64,000 bases of DNA from Pontiella agarivorans (GTDB lineage: Bacteria; Verrucomicrobiota; Kiritimatiellia; Kiritimatiellales; Pontiellaceae), in contig NZ_JARVCO010000010.1 of NCBI RefSeq assembly GCF_034531395.1, positions 310,001 through 374,000 on the forward strand. The letters are read 5' to 3'. The notes below the pieces were generated by a model. It ran no database searches. It saw only the letters and a program-made list of their open reading frames with translations, and had not been told where the DNA came from. Positions within the stretch are counted from its first letter, which is position 1. Each line of letters starts with the position of its first letter. The translations under genes and the position numbers were made by a program. Positions 49,292 through 58,533 of the stretch are shown here, piece by piece.

Positions 49292-50440
49292 TTAGCGAAA
49301 TTGTTTGCGGTAAGCCGATGGGGAGATCCCGGTGGCATTACGAAAGGCATGAGAAAGATAGTTATAACTGGAATAGCCGCAGGCTTCGGCAATATCGGCC
49401 ATGGGCAGGTCCGTTTCTGCAAGCAGTTCTTTTGCCCGGTTCATACGGAGACGGCGAATCTCATTATTCGGCGTGTGTTTGAAGACTTCTGAAAAGCGCC
49501 GTTCGAGTGAGCGTCGGCTCATGGGGACGACCTTGAGAATGTCGTTCATGGTAATCGGTTCGAAGGCATGTTTCTTGATGAACTGCATGGCTTTCACGAG
49601 ACGGGGATCTTTCACCGCCAGCGTATCGGTGGAAAGCCGTTCAACAATACTTGGCGGCGGAATATAAAATGTTTCGGGTTTCATGGGTTCGCCGAGCATG
49701 AGCCGGTGAAGCTTTTCTGCGGCGCGATACCCGATTTGTTCGGTTGGTGAAATAATGCCGGAAAGCGGCGGAAAGCAGGAGTGACAGCCAATCTGGTCAT
49801 CATTGCTGGCCAAAATGGCGATATCGTGCGGCACAGAAATTCCGAGGTCATTGCACAGGTTCACAATCCGGGAGGTTCCATTGATTCCCAGGCATAAAAG
49901 GCCGGCAGGTTTGGGCAGCTGCTGTAACCACGCGCAGAGTTTCGGCTGGGCGTCCGTCCAGTTTGGTGTGATTTCGAAAAAATGACAGGGCATGTTGTGG
50001 TTGCTTAAGGCCTGTTTGAATGAATTGATATAGTGAAGATTGGTTGGTTTTTGGATGGAGCCGACCAGTGCAATTGTTCTGAATCCTTTTTCAATGAAGA
50101 ATTCTGCGGCCATTTCGGTTCCGGCTTTATCGTCGGTCAGAAAACTTGGAGCAGGAAGATTGGGGAGGGGATTGTCGTCGACGTTAACATAGGGAATGCC
50201 GTGTTCCGTCAGTTCTTTTGCGAGCGTTTCGGATGAGACCCGGGCAATAACACCGTCGCCTTCCCAGTTTTCAGGGAGATGATTAAACTGATTGGGGGCA
50301 TCCCGTCTGATCCAGACCTTCCAGGGGCCGACTTCCTGGGCATATGCCAGAATTCCGTTCATGATATTCCGTCCCCAATCCAGCTTGGCATTCAGGAGGA
50401 TGGCGACGTTTAGGATCCGGGATTCTGTTTTCATAGGCAT
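49292..50440 (-). CDS. XylR-type regulator (LacI-like sensor plus AraC DNA-binding domain)
   Basis: 382 residues. Residues 8-275 follow the periplasmic-binding-protein fold of LacI/GalR sensors (NVAILLNAKLDWGRNIMNG, then FLTDDKAGTEMAAEFF and LGISVPHDIAILASNDDQIG). Residues about 280-382 hold the AraC helix-turn-helix pair (ITMNDILKVVPMSRRSLERR, then MADIAEACGYSSYNYLSHAF). This combination is that of E. coli XylR, where a sugar binds the sensor and the C-terminal domain activates genes. Here the neighbouring glycosidase, esterase and PEP-CTERM genes are the likely targets. No clear Shine-Dalgarno precedes the ATG. Confidence 0.9.
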   Translation of the reverse strand: MPMKTESRILNVAILLNAKLDWGRNIMNGILAYAQEVGPWKVWIRRDAPNQFNHLPENWEGDGVIARVSSETLAKELTEHGIPYVNVDDNPLPNLPAPSFLTDDKAGTEMAAEFFIEKGFRTIALVGSIQKPTNLHYINSFKQALSNHNMPCHFFEITPNWTDAQPKLCAWLQQLPKPAGLLCLGINGTSRIVNLCNDLGISVPHDIAILASNDDQIGCHSCFPPLSGIISPTEQIGYRAAEKLHRLMLGEPMKPETFYIPPPSIVERLSTDTLAVKDPRLVKAMQFIKKHAFEPITMNDILKVVPMSRRSLERRFSEVFKHTPNNEIRRLRMNRAKELLAETDLPMADIAEACGYSSYNYLSHAFRNATGISPSAYRKQFR

Positions 50441-50969
50441 AATTTCTCATATCGCGGATGGGCTTGGCGAGTTTTATCATATTCCTGACATGTTGCCTCT
50501 TGTATGACGGGTTGTGCTGCTTTGCATTACTTCATCCGGAAAAGGGGCTCGTTTTTCGGTTACATGGACGGTCTGGAGCCGGTATTCCGGACATTGGAAG
50601 AGCAGAAATCATTTAAGGAGGAGGAAAGATGCAAACAATAGGGTCTTTTTTCCGGATGATTTTTACGCGGGGTTTCCGTTTAAAAGCCGGGAACGGGATT
50701 TTCTGTTCCGGGATTGGCGGTTCTGCATATATTTTCGGCGTGCCGGCATCTTTCTCCTTTTGTGACAGGGAGGGAGCATAAAATGTTTAAGCGGGGATGT
50801 TCCGATGCCATGCGGCATCTTGATACGGGGCGGCGGAATGGAAAACGGTGCTCAAGGTGGTGTTGGCATTGGGGGATGTCGGAATACGGTTGCGAATTCT
50901 GTTTTAAAGATGGGTTCATCCGGAAAATACGCTTAAACAAAATGAAAAATATAATCTGGAGTTTGGCTA
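50441..50969. other. Intergenic region between regulator and esterase
   Basis: 529 bp between divergent genes, so it should hold promoters for both. A one-mismatch palindrome (TTCCG-N5-TGGAA) is at 50585-50599. One short frame with a strong AAGGAGGAGG site is listed separately; a second frame starting at 50783 overlaps the esterase gene and is not convincing. Confidence 0.5.
50629..50781 (+). CDS. Possible small protein, 50 residues
   Basis: ATG preceded by AAGGAGGAGGAAAG, a strong ribosome binding site, opening a 50-codon frame (MQTIGSFFRMIFTRGFRLKA...). The composition is basic and aromatic at the start with no transmembrane segment. There is no recognisable family and no conservation evidence; it may be a leader peptide for the esterase or chance. 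Confidence 0.25.
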   Translation: MQTIGSFFRMIFTRGFRLKAGNGIFCSGIGGSAYIFGVPASFSFCDREGA

Positions 50970-51845
50970 ATGAGGCGGATCTTTATATCTATTCTGTTTT
51001 TTCTTACGGGCGCGGCGGGCTTTGCGGCACCTGTTAATGTCGTATTGCTCGGGGGGCAGTCAAATATGGCGGGTCGGGGTGAATTTTCCGAACTGGATAA
51101 AACGGTGAAGGAAAGGGTGAATGCTGTTGCGGACCGGGTGTATGTCAGTTCTCAGGGCCGGGAACCTCAAAAACTTTCCTGGTTTGATGCGGGAAAGCGT
51201 TGCCAGACGTTTGGTCCTGAATTGTTGATTGGGGTGACGCTTGCGGAGAACAGTCCCGAAGCGGAGTTTCTAATGGTCAAAACGGCTCTCGGCGGCACAT
51301 CCCTGCATGGAGCGTGGAGCCCGGACTGGACGGCGGAGAAAGCAAAGGCATCCGAAAAAGGTGAAAAACGGCAGAATACAAAGCTTTTTCAGGAGCACAT
51401 GCGGTCTATTCGTAAAAACCTCCAGGCTTTGGAAGAGGCAGGGAAGTCATATGAAATCATGGGTATGTGCTGGATGCAGGGGGAGAAGGATTCGCGACTG
51501 GAGCTTTCGGCTCTGCATTATGAGGAAAATCTGAAGCGTTTAATTGCGGCCTATCGCAACGAACTGGGACAGCCTGATATGCCGTTTGTCATTGGTCAGA
51601 TCAATTGTCCGGTGCGTGGAAAAAATGATTTTCCGCTAGGACCGGAAACGGTGCGGAGGGCGATGGCCAGCGTGGCCGCAGAAGTTCCCGGAACCCGAAT
51701 GGTGGCGACATCCACCGAACCGTCATGGGCGGATTTTCCAAAAAAGGGCGATCAGGTACATTATAATGCGGAAGGCCAGCGTCGGCTTGGAATTACGTTT
51801 GCTGAAGAGCTGATGGATTTAAATTCAGGCCGGAAGGTTCCATAA
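50970..51845 (+). CDS. Secreted sialate-O-acetylesterase-type (SASA/CE6-like) esterase
   Basis: 291 residues. Signal peptide MRRIFISILFFLTGAAGFAA. The SASA-family block is clear: VVLLGGQSNMAGRGEF (about residues 24-39) with the catalytic Ser in GQSNM, then MCWMQGEKDSRLE (about 166-178) and the Asp/His pair in KGDQVHYNAEGQRRLG (about 262-277). Such enzymes remove acetyl groups from xylan or other substituted glycans. Lies between regulator and second GH2 gene, on the plus strand. Confidence 0.9.
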   Translation: MRRIFISILFFLTGAAGFAAPVNVVLLGGQSNMAGRGEFSELDKTVKERVNAVADRVYVSSQGREPQKLSWFDAGKRCQTFGPELLIGVTLAENSPEAEFLMVKTALGGTSLHGAWSPDWTAEKAKASEKGEKRQNTKLFQEHMRSIRKNLQALEEAGKSYEIMGMCWMQGEKDSRLELSALHYEENLKRLIAAYRNELGQPDMPFVIGQINCPVRGKNDFPLGPETVRRAMASVAAEVPGTRMVATSTEPSWADFPKKGDQVHYNAEGQRRLGITFAEELMDLNSGRKVP

Positions 51846-52180
51846 AAGCGGTTTCCGCTTAATTGCCCGAGTTGTTTCGGTCCGTGCTTCAGGGAGCATT
51901 TGAAAAGGTATCTTGCGGGAATCTGGATTCGTGCGGTCCGGATCTGGCTGTGACAAAATAATGTATAAACTCTGCTTGTTTCCTGCTATCGGGGGAGTTG
52001 AATTCCGTATAAATTGTCGGAATAACTTGGAAATTTGGGCTGAAGACCGTAACGGGCTCTGATTCCAGAGCGGGAAGCCGGTGTTCAGCTTCTGAGCCGG
52101 CGTATGCTTGAAACTGGAGCGTGCAGTTGCCGGCTAAGACCAGACCATGATGGAATTCCTAAGCCCTTGAGGTGTAAATA
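51846..52180. other. Intergenic region, two small hairpins
   Basis: 335 bp without coding sequence. AAGCGG-TTT-CCGCTT at 51846-51860 could be a weak terminator of the esterase gene. GCTCTG-ATTC-CAGAGC at 52056-52071 lies in the probable leader of the GH2 gene. Confidence 0.45.
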
Positions 52181-54634
52181 ATGATGAATCGGATTGTACT
52201 TCTTTTTCTTTGCCTGCCGCTGCTGACCTGCGCGCAGCGCGTTTCACTGAATCTTGGAACCGGGTGGATGTTCGGTAAGGACGCTCAGGATAATGCCGCG
52301 ATACCGTCGGACGATGATTTGGTCTGGGAGGAGGTAACCGTTCCGCACACCTGGAATACCGACCTGATCCAAAACCAGATCAACAGCGAACACTATCAGG
52401 GAGTCGGCTGGTATCGCCGAAGCTTGCCTGTTCAGCCGGACATGCGGGGGAAACGTCTGTTCCTGCGGTTTGAGGGAGCGTTGGCGTCAGCCGATGTTTT
52501 TCTTAACGATAAAAAGGTCGGCCGGCACGAGGGCGGTTATACGGCATTCTGCTTTGAGGTGACCGATCTGATCAACTGGAATGGTGAAAATACGCTGATG
52601 GTGAAGGTGAATAATGCTGATAATCCGAACATTGTTCCGGATGGAAGCAGGCTTTTTACCCGTTTTGGCGGCATCTACCGTCCGGTTGCTTTGCTGGTGA
52701 CTGATCCGACCTGTATTACGCCGCTTGATTATGCATCGCCTGGTGTTTTTATCCGGCAGGACAGTGTTTCTGAAAAGTGTGCAGAGCTGACGGTTACAGC
52801 AAAACTCTCAAATGCACTCAAGACAGATGCTGCGATGGAAGTGTCTGTTCAGGTGATTGATGCCGTCGGAAAAGTGGTTGCCCGGGCGGTTGATCATGTG
52901 CGGGTAGGTGCGGGGGAAACTGTTCCCATGGTTCGGAATCTGACCATAGAATCACCAATTCTCTGGGGGGGACGTGAAAATCCTTATCTTTATACGGTCG
53001 ATGTGGAGGTCCGTCGCGGTGGAATAGCTGTGGATAAAGTTACGCAGCCGCTCGGGTTGCGTTTTTTCCACGTCGATGCCTCGACCGGATTTTTTCTGAA
53101 TGGAAAACCATACAGAATGTACGGCGTCAGCCGGCATCAGGACTGGGAACATGAAGGCTCGGCGCTGACTTTCAAGCATCATCAGCACGACGTGGCGGAG
53201 ATGATGGAGATCGGCGCCACAACCGTTCGTCTGGCCCACTATCCGCAGGCTGCGGATATGTATAACCTGTGCGACACCAATGGCCTGATTGTCTGGGCCG
53301 AAATTCCTGTGGTGCAGGGCGTGAATGTTAAAAGGTATGCCGGTGCATTTGAAAATGCGAAGCAGCAGCTGGTGGAAATGATCCGCCAGAATTACAACAA
53401 CCCGTCGATCTTTTTCTGGGGGCTTTATAATGAGTGCTGGATTGATGCCGACAAGGTGCAGATTCTGCACGATTTGGCAAAGGCGGAGGATCCGGGCCGT
53501 TTGACCACGGCGGGCAGCAACCAGAAACTGTCCGAAAAACATCACATCACTGACGTCGTGTGCTGGAACAAATATCCAAGATGGTATGGTGGGTTTGATT
53601 TGGAGAAATGGGCGGACGATTTGCATAAAACTCATCCGGATCTGAAGGTCGGGATCAGCGAATACGGTGCCGGCGGCTGTATTGATCAGCACCAGATTCC
53701 GCCGAAAAAGCCAAATCCGACCAAAGGACGCTTTTTCCCGGAAGAGTATATGAACCAGATTCATGAGGAAGTCTGGCCGATGCTCGAGGAACGTGAATTT
53801 TTCTGGGGAACCTATCTCTGGAATCTGTTCGATTTTTCCTGGCCGGGCGTCACCCGCGGTTCACGGATCAACCTGAATAACAAAGGGCTGATTACTTACG
53901 ACCGTCAGACGCGTAAGGATCCCTTCTATTACTACAAAGCCAACTGGTCTGACGAACCGGTACTTTATATAACCAGCCGGCGGTTCATAGAGCGGAGCAA
54001 TCCGCAGACGCCGGTGAAGGTATATTCCAACTGCGGGAAAATTGAACTGACGCTGAACGGAAAAACATATCCGGCCCCGAAAAGTTCATACGGAGTAACG
54101 GTCTGGCCGAATCTGACGCTGGTCGAAGGAGAAAATCGGGTTGAAGTTAAGGGGATCAAAGACGGGCAGATTGTAAAAGATGCCTGCGTATGGATTCTTA
54201 ATACAAGTGCCTCTGCTGTTCCCGGGGAGAAAACGCAGACTGTCGAGGAGCGTTCCGTGGATGTGTCGGCCTTTACTGTGTCCAGTGAGCAGAAACACAA
54301 AGGCCATGTGGCAAAAAATGCATTCGATAACCATTCGGACACTTTCTGGTGCGCTGCTCAAGAACGTGTTCCGCAGTGGATTGTAATGGACCTGCTGCAG
54401 GAAACCGATATCGGCGGTATCTCGATTCTGTGGGGCCGGAAAGGTCGGTATGAATATACCGTGCAGGTTTCTCAAGATGGTCAGAACTGGAAGACGGTGG
54501 TAACGAATTCGAAAAAAGGGCAGAAGAAAAATCATCAGTTCACTGCGCTGGCCCGTTTTGTCCGAATCCACTGCACTCAGACTCCGCCCGGCAGCCCGGT
54601 GGCGATTCGTGAAATCAATGTGTTGACCCGGTGA
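52181..54634 (+). CDS. GH2 beta-galactosidase-like enzyme with C-terminal discoidin/CBM32 domain
   Basis: 817 residues. Signal peptide MMNRIVLLFLCLPLLTCAQ. GH2 sugar-binding domain (TVPHTWNTDLIQNQ, GVGWYRRSLPV, FLNDKKVGRHEGGYTAFCF). TIM barrel: the acid/base Glu in NPSIFFWGLYNECW (about residue 416) and the nucleophile Glu in VGISEYGAGG (about 491). The C-terminal 125 residues (from about 688, VDVSAFTVSSEQKHKGHVAK) form an F5/8-type C (CBM32) lectin domain with the family start SSEQ...AKNAFDNHSDTFWCA. Predicted exo-acting on beta-galactosides, bound to substrate by the lectin. No relation in sequence detail to the other GH2 beyond the family. Confidence 0.92.
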   Translation: MMNRIVLLFLCLPLLTCAQRVSLNLGTGWMFGKDAQDNAAIPSDDDLVWEEVTVPHTWNTDLIQNQINSEHYQGVGWYRRSLPVQPDMRGKRLFLRFEGALASADVFLNDKKVGRHEGGYTAFCFEVTDLINWNGENTLMVKVNNADNPNIVPDGSRLFTRFGGIYRPVALLVTDPTCITPLDYASPGVFIRQDSVSEKCAELTVTAKLSNALKTDAAMEVSVQVIDAVGKVVARAVDHVRVGAGETVPMVRNLTIESPILWGGRENPYLYTVDVEVRRGGIAVDKVTQPLGLRFFHVDASTGFFLNGKPYRMYGVSRHQDWEHEGSALTFKHHQHDVAEMMEIGATTVRLAHYPQAADMYNLCDTNGLIVWAEIPVVQGVNVKRYAGAFENAKQQLVEMIRQNYNNPSIFFWGLYNECWIDADKVQILHDLAKAEDPGRLTTAGSNQKLSEKHHITDVVCWNKYPRWYGGFDLEKWADDLHKTHPDLKVGISEYGAGGCIDQHQIPPKKPNPTKGRFFPEEYMNQIHEEVWPMLEEREFFWGTYLWNLFDFSWPGVTRGSRINLNNKGLITYDRQTRKDPFYYYKANWSDEPVLYITSRRFIERSNPQTPVKVYSNCGKIELTLNGKTYPAPKSSYGVTVWPNLTLVEGENRVEVKGIKDGQIVKDACVWILNTSASAVPGEKTQTVEERSVDVSAFTVSSEQKHKGHVAKNAFDNHSDTFWCAAQERVPQWIVMDLLQETDIGGISILWGRKGRYEYTVQVSQDGQNWKTVVTNSKKGQKKNHQFTALARFVRIHCTQTPPGSPVAIREINVLTR

Positions 54635-54842
54635 GCCCCTCATCGAGTGCATGCTGAAAATCCGGATCCGGATATCGGGAAGACAGTATAGAAGACGAAA
54701 CCAGATTATTTGTCTTTGTATACAAGGGGGAGACGGTATTTTGTGCCCGTCTTCCGCCTCTGTATTTCCATCGCCATTTTCCGTCTTTTAAACAAAGCGG
54801 ATGAAACCCTGCGGGGTCTTATGTTCTCTGGCGGAAAGGGTG

Positions 54843-54880
54843 GAAAAAAAACAAGGGTCTGCTTTTCAGCAGACCCTTTA
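54843..54880 (-). terminator. Rho-independent terminator of tRNA-Asp
   Basis: Perfect 10-bp stem AAGGGTCTGC/GCAGACCCTT with loop TTTTCA (54853-54878), followed on the minus strand by a run of T (complement of the A run at 54844-54850). Confidence 0.8.
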
Positions 54881-54899
54881 AAACGTTATTTCAAATCAA

Positions 54900-54976
54900 T
54901 GGCGAGGATGACGGGACTCGAACCCGCAACCTCCAGCGTGACAGGCTGGCGCTCTAACCAATTGAGCTACACCCCC
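54900..54976 (-). tRNA. tRNA-Asp (GTC)
   Basis: The minus strand reads GGGGGTGTAGCTCAATTGGT and continues to the anticodon loop CTGTCAC, with anticodon GTC in a 5-bp stem CCAGC/GCTGG. The T-arm is GCGGGTTCGAGTCCCGT. The acceptor pairs GGGGGTG with CATCCTC (two G-U pairs), then the discriminator G and an encoded CCA ending at 54900. Cloverleaf is complete, 77 bases. The tRNA stands alone between the GH2 gene and the glycan transferase gene, with its own promoter and terminator. An often-seen spurious protein translation of the opposite strand is not a gene. Confidence 0.96.
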
Positions 54977-54991
54977 GTTGAAAGAGCGGAT

Positions 54992-55019
54992 ATAGTATCC
55001 ATTTCGTTCATTCGCGCAA
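54992..55019 (-). promoter_or_regulatory. Promoter of tRNA-Asp
   Basis: On the minus strand TTGCGC (55019-55014), 16-base spacer, TACTAT (54997-54992), 15 bases before the tRNA 5' end. Confidence 0.55.
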
Positions 55020-55287
55020 GTGGAAATATTCACTTTTTTTTCAAAGCATGCGTAACTCCTTGGAAACGGCGGTTTACGGCGGATTTTTTCACGGTTAAAG
55101 CGGTATGGATATGGTTCGTTTCCGCCTGAGTGGTGGCTATTCCAAAAAAATGTTTCCCTGTTTCACCGCTTTCATTTTTCAAAGGGGCTATCTACAGTAA
55201 GTCGTAATAAGAGGTTAGGCACAGGTTCTGCTGTTTACTGATATTTTATTGCAGGAGCCGAGGACAGGGAGGAGTCCGTAGATCGAC

Positions 55288-57255
55288 ATGGAATCATTGG
55301 TTAAATATTTAGTGGTTATTTTGGTGAGTCTGGTGTCTTCGTGGATACTGGTTCCGTGGGTGAAAAAGCTGGCCCCTGCGCTGAAGATGGTGGATGAGCC
55401 GGATGAGCGCCGGATTCATAAGGTGCCGATTCCGCGGTGCGGAGGCATTGCGGTTTTTATTGCCACCCATCTGGCGTTGCTCGTGGTCTATTTCGGGCCT
55501 TGGCGAAATCTTGCCGGATCCACTCAGCTCAAGGAATGGATTTTTATTCTCGCGGGGTCGACGCTGCTGTTGCTGGTTGGAATTTTTGATGACCGGTTTG
55601 ACATGCGGGCCTGGTTTAAGCTGCTGGGGCAGCTGGGTGTCGCGTTGCTGATGTATTTGGGCGGATTTTCATTTGAAGCCTTTTTGGGGATGGAGCTGCC
55701 GTGGGTTATCAATCTGGGCGCGACGTTATTCTGGTTTGCACTGCTGATTAATGCATTCAATCTGATTGACGGAATGGATGGGGCCTGTGCGGGACTGGGG
55801 ATGATTGCCAGCGCGGGGCTTGCCGGTATGCTGCTTTCGCTGCGTCAGCCTGCGGATGCGCTGGTGCTGGTTGCGCTCGCGGGAGCGTGCCTTGGATTCC
55901 TTCGGTATAATTTTAATCCGGCTTCGATTTTTCTGGGGGACTGCGGAAGTATGTTTATCGGCTTCATGCTGGCCGCAGTGTCGCTGAAAGCCAATGTGCA
56001 GCAGCAGATGGTGGTGGCACTTGTTGTGCCGTTGCTTGCCGTCGGTGTTCCGGCATTTGATGTCATTCTCGCGGTGTGGCGGCGTATCGGCCGGAAGTTG
56101 GTTTCCATGATCCGGAATGATGAAGTGGCGACTAAGGTTTTTGGTCCGGATCTGGATCATATTCACCATAAACTGATGCGCAGCGGCATGACGCAGAGGA
56201 AAGCGGCCATTGCCCTCTATGGTGCGGCTATTTTCATTTGTCTGATCGCTCTTGGTATGACGGCGATGAACGATAACCGGACAGCATTGCTGATGGTGGG
56301 CATGATTGTTGTTCTCCACGTGGTAGTTCGCCGAATTGCCCAGATTGAATTGTGGACTACGACGCAGGTAGTGCTGCAGGGGGTCAGACGTCCGCGTAAT
56401 CTGGTGGGTATGCTGGTGGCAGTTGGATGGGATATTATCTGTCTGCTGTTTGCCACCTACTTTGTTTTCGGCCTGGTGCTGCAACGCTCTTTTTCCATGC
56501 TGCATCTGGCGGTCTGTGTGACGATTCCATTTGCTACGCTCTTTTTCTATAATATCTACCGGGTCGTCTGGACCCGGTCCCGAAACTCGCAGCTTCTGGT
56601 TCTTTTTCTGCAGTTACTGGCCGGCGAAGCGCTGGCCTATGTGGCTTTGCTGTGGGCTTCGGATTTGAGCAGTCAGGAGCTGGCGCTGGGGCTCACATTG
56701 CATATGATTATTTCTTCTACGGGCATTGTCGGCATGCGGTCTTCACTCCGTATTGCGCGTGATATGAATGCCTGGCTGCGGTGTTCGGTGGGATCTGACA
56801 AGGATGTGAAAACACTGATGCTCGGGGCAGGGGAGAATGCGATTCTTTTTCTGCGTCAGGCAACGTTTGAGGATCAGCAGAAGGCTCCTCGTAAAATTGT
56901 CGGTATGATTGACGATAATCCGGCGCTGTATCACAAGTCGGTTTTCGGGTATCCGGTGCTGGGAAGTTTTGAAGAACTCGAGTCGGTGATTCAAGAGCAG
57001 GGAGTCAACGAGCTTATTTTTACGCATTACTACGATGATGAGTTGCGCGCAAGAATTCTGGCGCTAAAAACGAAATATGATCTTCATATCCGTGATTTTA
57101 TTTTTGTTCTTCGGGATTTGGCGGAGGATGGGAGCAGCCGGGGAATTCTCAAAGCGTACTCTGTCACTGAAACCGATCCGACCAAGACGGTGAGTATCAA
57201 TCCGGAAAAAGCGGAAACTGCTCCGCAGGAGCAGCCCCGTCCGGTCAGCGAATAA
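55288..57255 (+). CDS. WecA-like glycosyl-1-phosphate transferase fused to a Rossmann domain
   Basis: 655 residues with many membrane segments. Residues 1-340 are a MraY/WecA-type transferase: DEPDERRIHKVPIPRCGG (about 34-51), the Asp pair in VGIFDDRFDMRAW (about 94-106), NLIDGMDGACAG (about 157-168) and FLGDCGSMFIGF (about 214-225), then GPDLDHIHHKLM. These bind Mg, the polyprenyl phosphate and the UDP-sugar. Residues 345-470 are further membrane helices. From about 506 a soluble NAD/CoA-binding-like domain (TLMLGAGENAILFLRQ, then GMIDDNPALYHKSVFGYPVL) resembles the N-terminal domain of CapD/FlaA1-type epimerases. The fusion suggests lipid-linked glycan initiation plus a second step or sensor. 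Likely for surface polysaccharide. Confidence 0.87.
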   Translation: MESLVKYLVVILVSLVSSWILVPWVKKLAPALKMVDEPDERRIHKVPIPRCGGIAVFIATHLALLVVYFGPWRNLAGSTQLKEWIFILAGSTLLLLVGIFDDRFDMRAWFKLLGQLGVALLMYLGGFSFEAFLGMELPWVINLGATLFWFALLINAFNLIDGMDGACAGLGMIASAGLAGMLLSLRQPADALVLVALAGACLGFLRYNFNPASIFLGDCGSMFIGFMLAAVSLKANVQQQMVVALVVPLLAVGVPAFDVILAVWRRIGRKLVSMIRNDEVATKVFGPDLDHIHHKLMRSGMTQRKAAIALYGAAIFICLIALGMTAMNDNRTALLMVGMIVVLHVVVRRIAQIELWTTTQVVLQGVRRPRNLVGMLVAVGWDIICLLFATYFVFGLVLQRSFSMLHLAVCVTIPFATLFFYNIYRVVWTRSRNSQLLVLFLQLLAGEALAYVALLWASDLSSQELALGLTLHMIISSTGIVGMRSSLRIARDMNAWLRCSVGSDKDVKTLMLGAGENAILFLRQATFEDQQKAPRKIVGMIDDNPALYHKSVFGYPVLGSFEELESVIQEQGVNELIFTHYYDDELRARILALKTKYDLHIRDFIFVLRDLAEDGSSRGILKAYSVTETDPTKTVSINPEKAETAPQEQPRPVSE

Positions 57256-57270
57256 GATTCCCTTATTCGC
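57248..57270. terminator. Stem-loop across two convergent stop codons
   Basis: GCGAATAAG, loop ATTCC, CTTATTCGC: a perfect 9-bp stem covering the TAA of the transferase and the stop of proA. It has no T-run on either side; a bidirectional RNA 3' end or RNase-protecting hairpin is the likely role. Confidence 0.5.
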
Positions 57271-58519
57271 GAATCTGTCCGTCGCCTTCGATCACATATT
57301 TATAGGTCGTCAGCTCTTCAAGCCCCATCGGTCCGCGGGCATGGAGCTTGTCTGTGCTCACTCCGATTTCGGCGCCCATACCGAACTCCGCGCCGTCGGT
57401 GAAACGGGTTGAAGCATTTACATATACGGTGGCGGAATCCACTTCGTTCAGGAACTGGACGGTGGCCTTTTCGTCTTCGGCCACAATGGCGTCCGAATGG
57501 CCGGAGCCGTACGTATTAATGTGTTCAATCGCCGCTTTGACATCGTCCACCACTTTAATGGAAAGGATCAGGTCGACATATTCCGTGCGCCAGTCCTCCT
57601 CTTTGGCCGGAATGGCGGTGCCGATTAACGATGTGGTCCGGCTGTCGCCCCGCATCTCAACACCGTTCTGGTCAAAAATTCCACCCATTTTCGGAAGGAA
57701 TTCATCCGCAATATCTTGGTGGACGAGCAATGTTTCCATGGCATTGCAAACCCCGGGTCGCTGGCATTTTGCATTTTCAGCAATCCGGAGGGCCATTTCG
57801 AGATCGGCCGAGGCATCCACATAGGTGTGGCAGACGCCGGTGTAGTGTTTGATAACCGGAACGTGTGCCATTTTCATGACCGCCCGGATCAGGCCTTCGC
57901 CGCCGCGGGGAATAATCAGGTCGAGATAATCGGTCATCTGGCACATCACTTCCACAGCCGCGCGGTCGATGGTGGGAATCAGCTGGATGCAGTGTTCCGG
58001 CATGCCTTTGGATTCGCCGCCCTTCTGCATGGCTTTGGCGATAGCCAGATTAGAATGAATGGCTTCTTTTCCGCCACGGAGGATGACGGCATTCGAGGTT
58101 TTGAAGCAGAGTGCTGCCGCATCGCAGGTTACATTGGGGCGCGATTCAAAGATGATGCCGATAACGCCGATCGGGACGCGGCGTTTATGAATTTCCAGTC
58201 CGTTCGGGCGGTTCCAGGTGCTGATTTCCTCGCCGACAGGATCCTGCAGTACGGCGACATCGCGCAAGCCCTTAATCATGCTGTCAATGCGGGCATCCGT
58301 CAGCTCCAGTCGGTCGAGCATGGCATTGGTCAGTCCGGCTTTGCGTCCGGCTTCAAGATCCTTCTGGTTTTCCTGCTGGATCAGTGCACGCTGAGCGTCC
58401 AGCTCTTCGGCCATGGCTTCCAGAATCGCATTTTTTTTGCGCGTTGAAAGGCGGGCGAGTTCACGGCTAGCCGCTTTTGCCTTTGCACCGATTTCGAGTA
58501 CCTGTTCTTTAATGTCCAT
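57263..58519 (-). CDS. proA: Gamma-glutamyl phosphate reductase
   Basis: 418 residues, AGGAAGGA before the ATG. Second enzyme of proline synthesis: reduces glutamyl-5-phosphate to the semialdehyde with NADPH. The aldehyde-dehydrogenase fold is visible: RVPIGVIGIIFESRPNVTCD (about 104-123) with the family signature and GGKEAIHSN near 140. The catalytic Cys is in CQRPGVCNAMETLLVH (about 247-262), followed by the C-terminal VNASTRFTDGAEFGMGAEIG. Full length for the family. The preceding gene on this strand is proB, 14 bp away, giving a proBA operon. Confidence 0.97.
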   Translation of the reverse strand: MDIKEQVLEIGAKAKAASRELARLSTRKKNAILEAMAEELDAQRALIQQENQKDLEAGRKAGLTNAMLDRLELTDARIDSMIKGLRDVAVLQDPVGEEISTWNRPNGLEIHKRRVPIGVIGIIFESRPNVTCDAAALCFKTSNAVILRGGKEAIHSNLAIAKAMQKGGESKGMPEHCIQLIPTIDRAAVEVMCQMTDYLDLIIPRGGEGLIRAVMKMAHVPVIKHYTGVCHTYVDASADLEMALRIAENAKCQRPGVCNAMETLLVHQDIADEFLPKMGGIFDQNGVEMRGDSRTTSLIGTAIPAKEEDWRTEYVDLILSIKVVDDVKAAIEHINTYGSGHSDAIVAEDEKATVQFLNEVDSATVYVNASTRFTDGAEFGMGAEIGVSTDKLHARGPMGLEELTTYKYVIEGDGQIRE

Positions 58520-58533
58520 GTTTTTGTTCCTTC

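Noticed and set aside
50783-51037. Frame starting MFKRGCSDAMRH before the esterase
   Set aside because: Overlaps the esterase start, Trp/Cys/Arg-rich, no domain.
54710-55129. Plus-strand open frame reading MTGLEPATSSVTGWRSNQLS
   Set aside because: This peptide is the antisense translation of tRNA-Asp, a known false gene in annotations.
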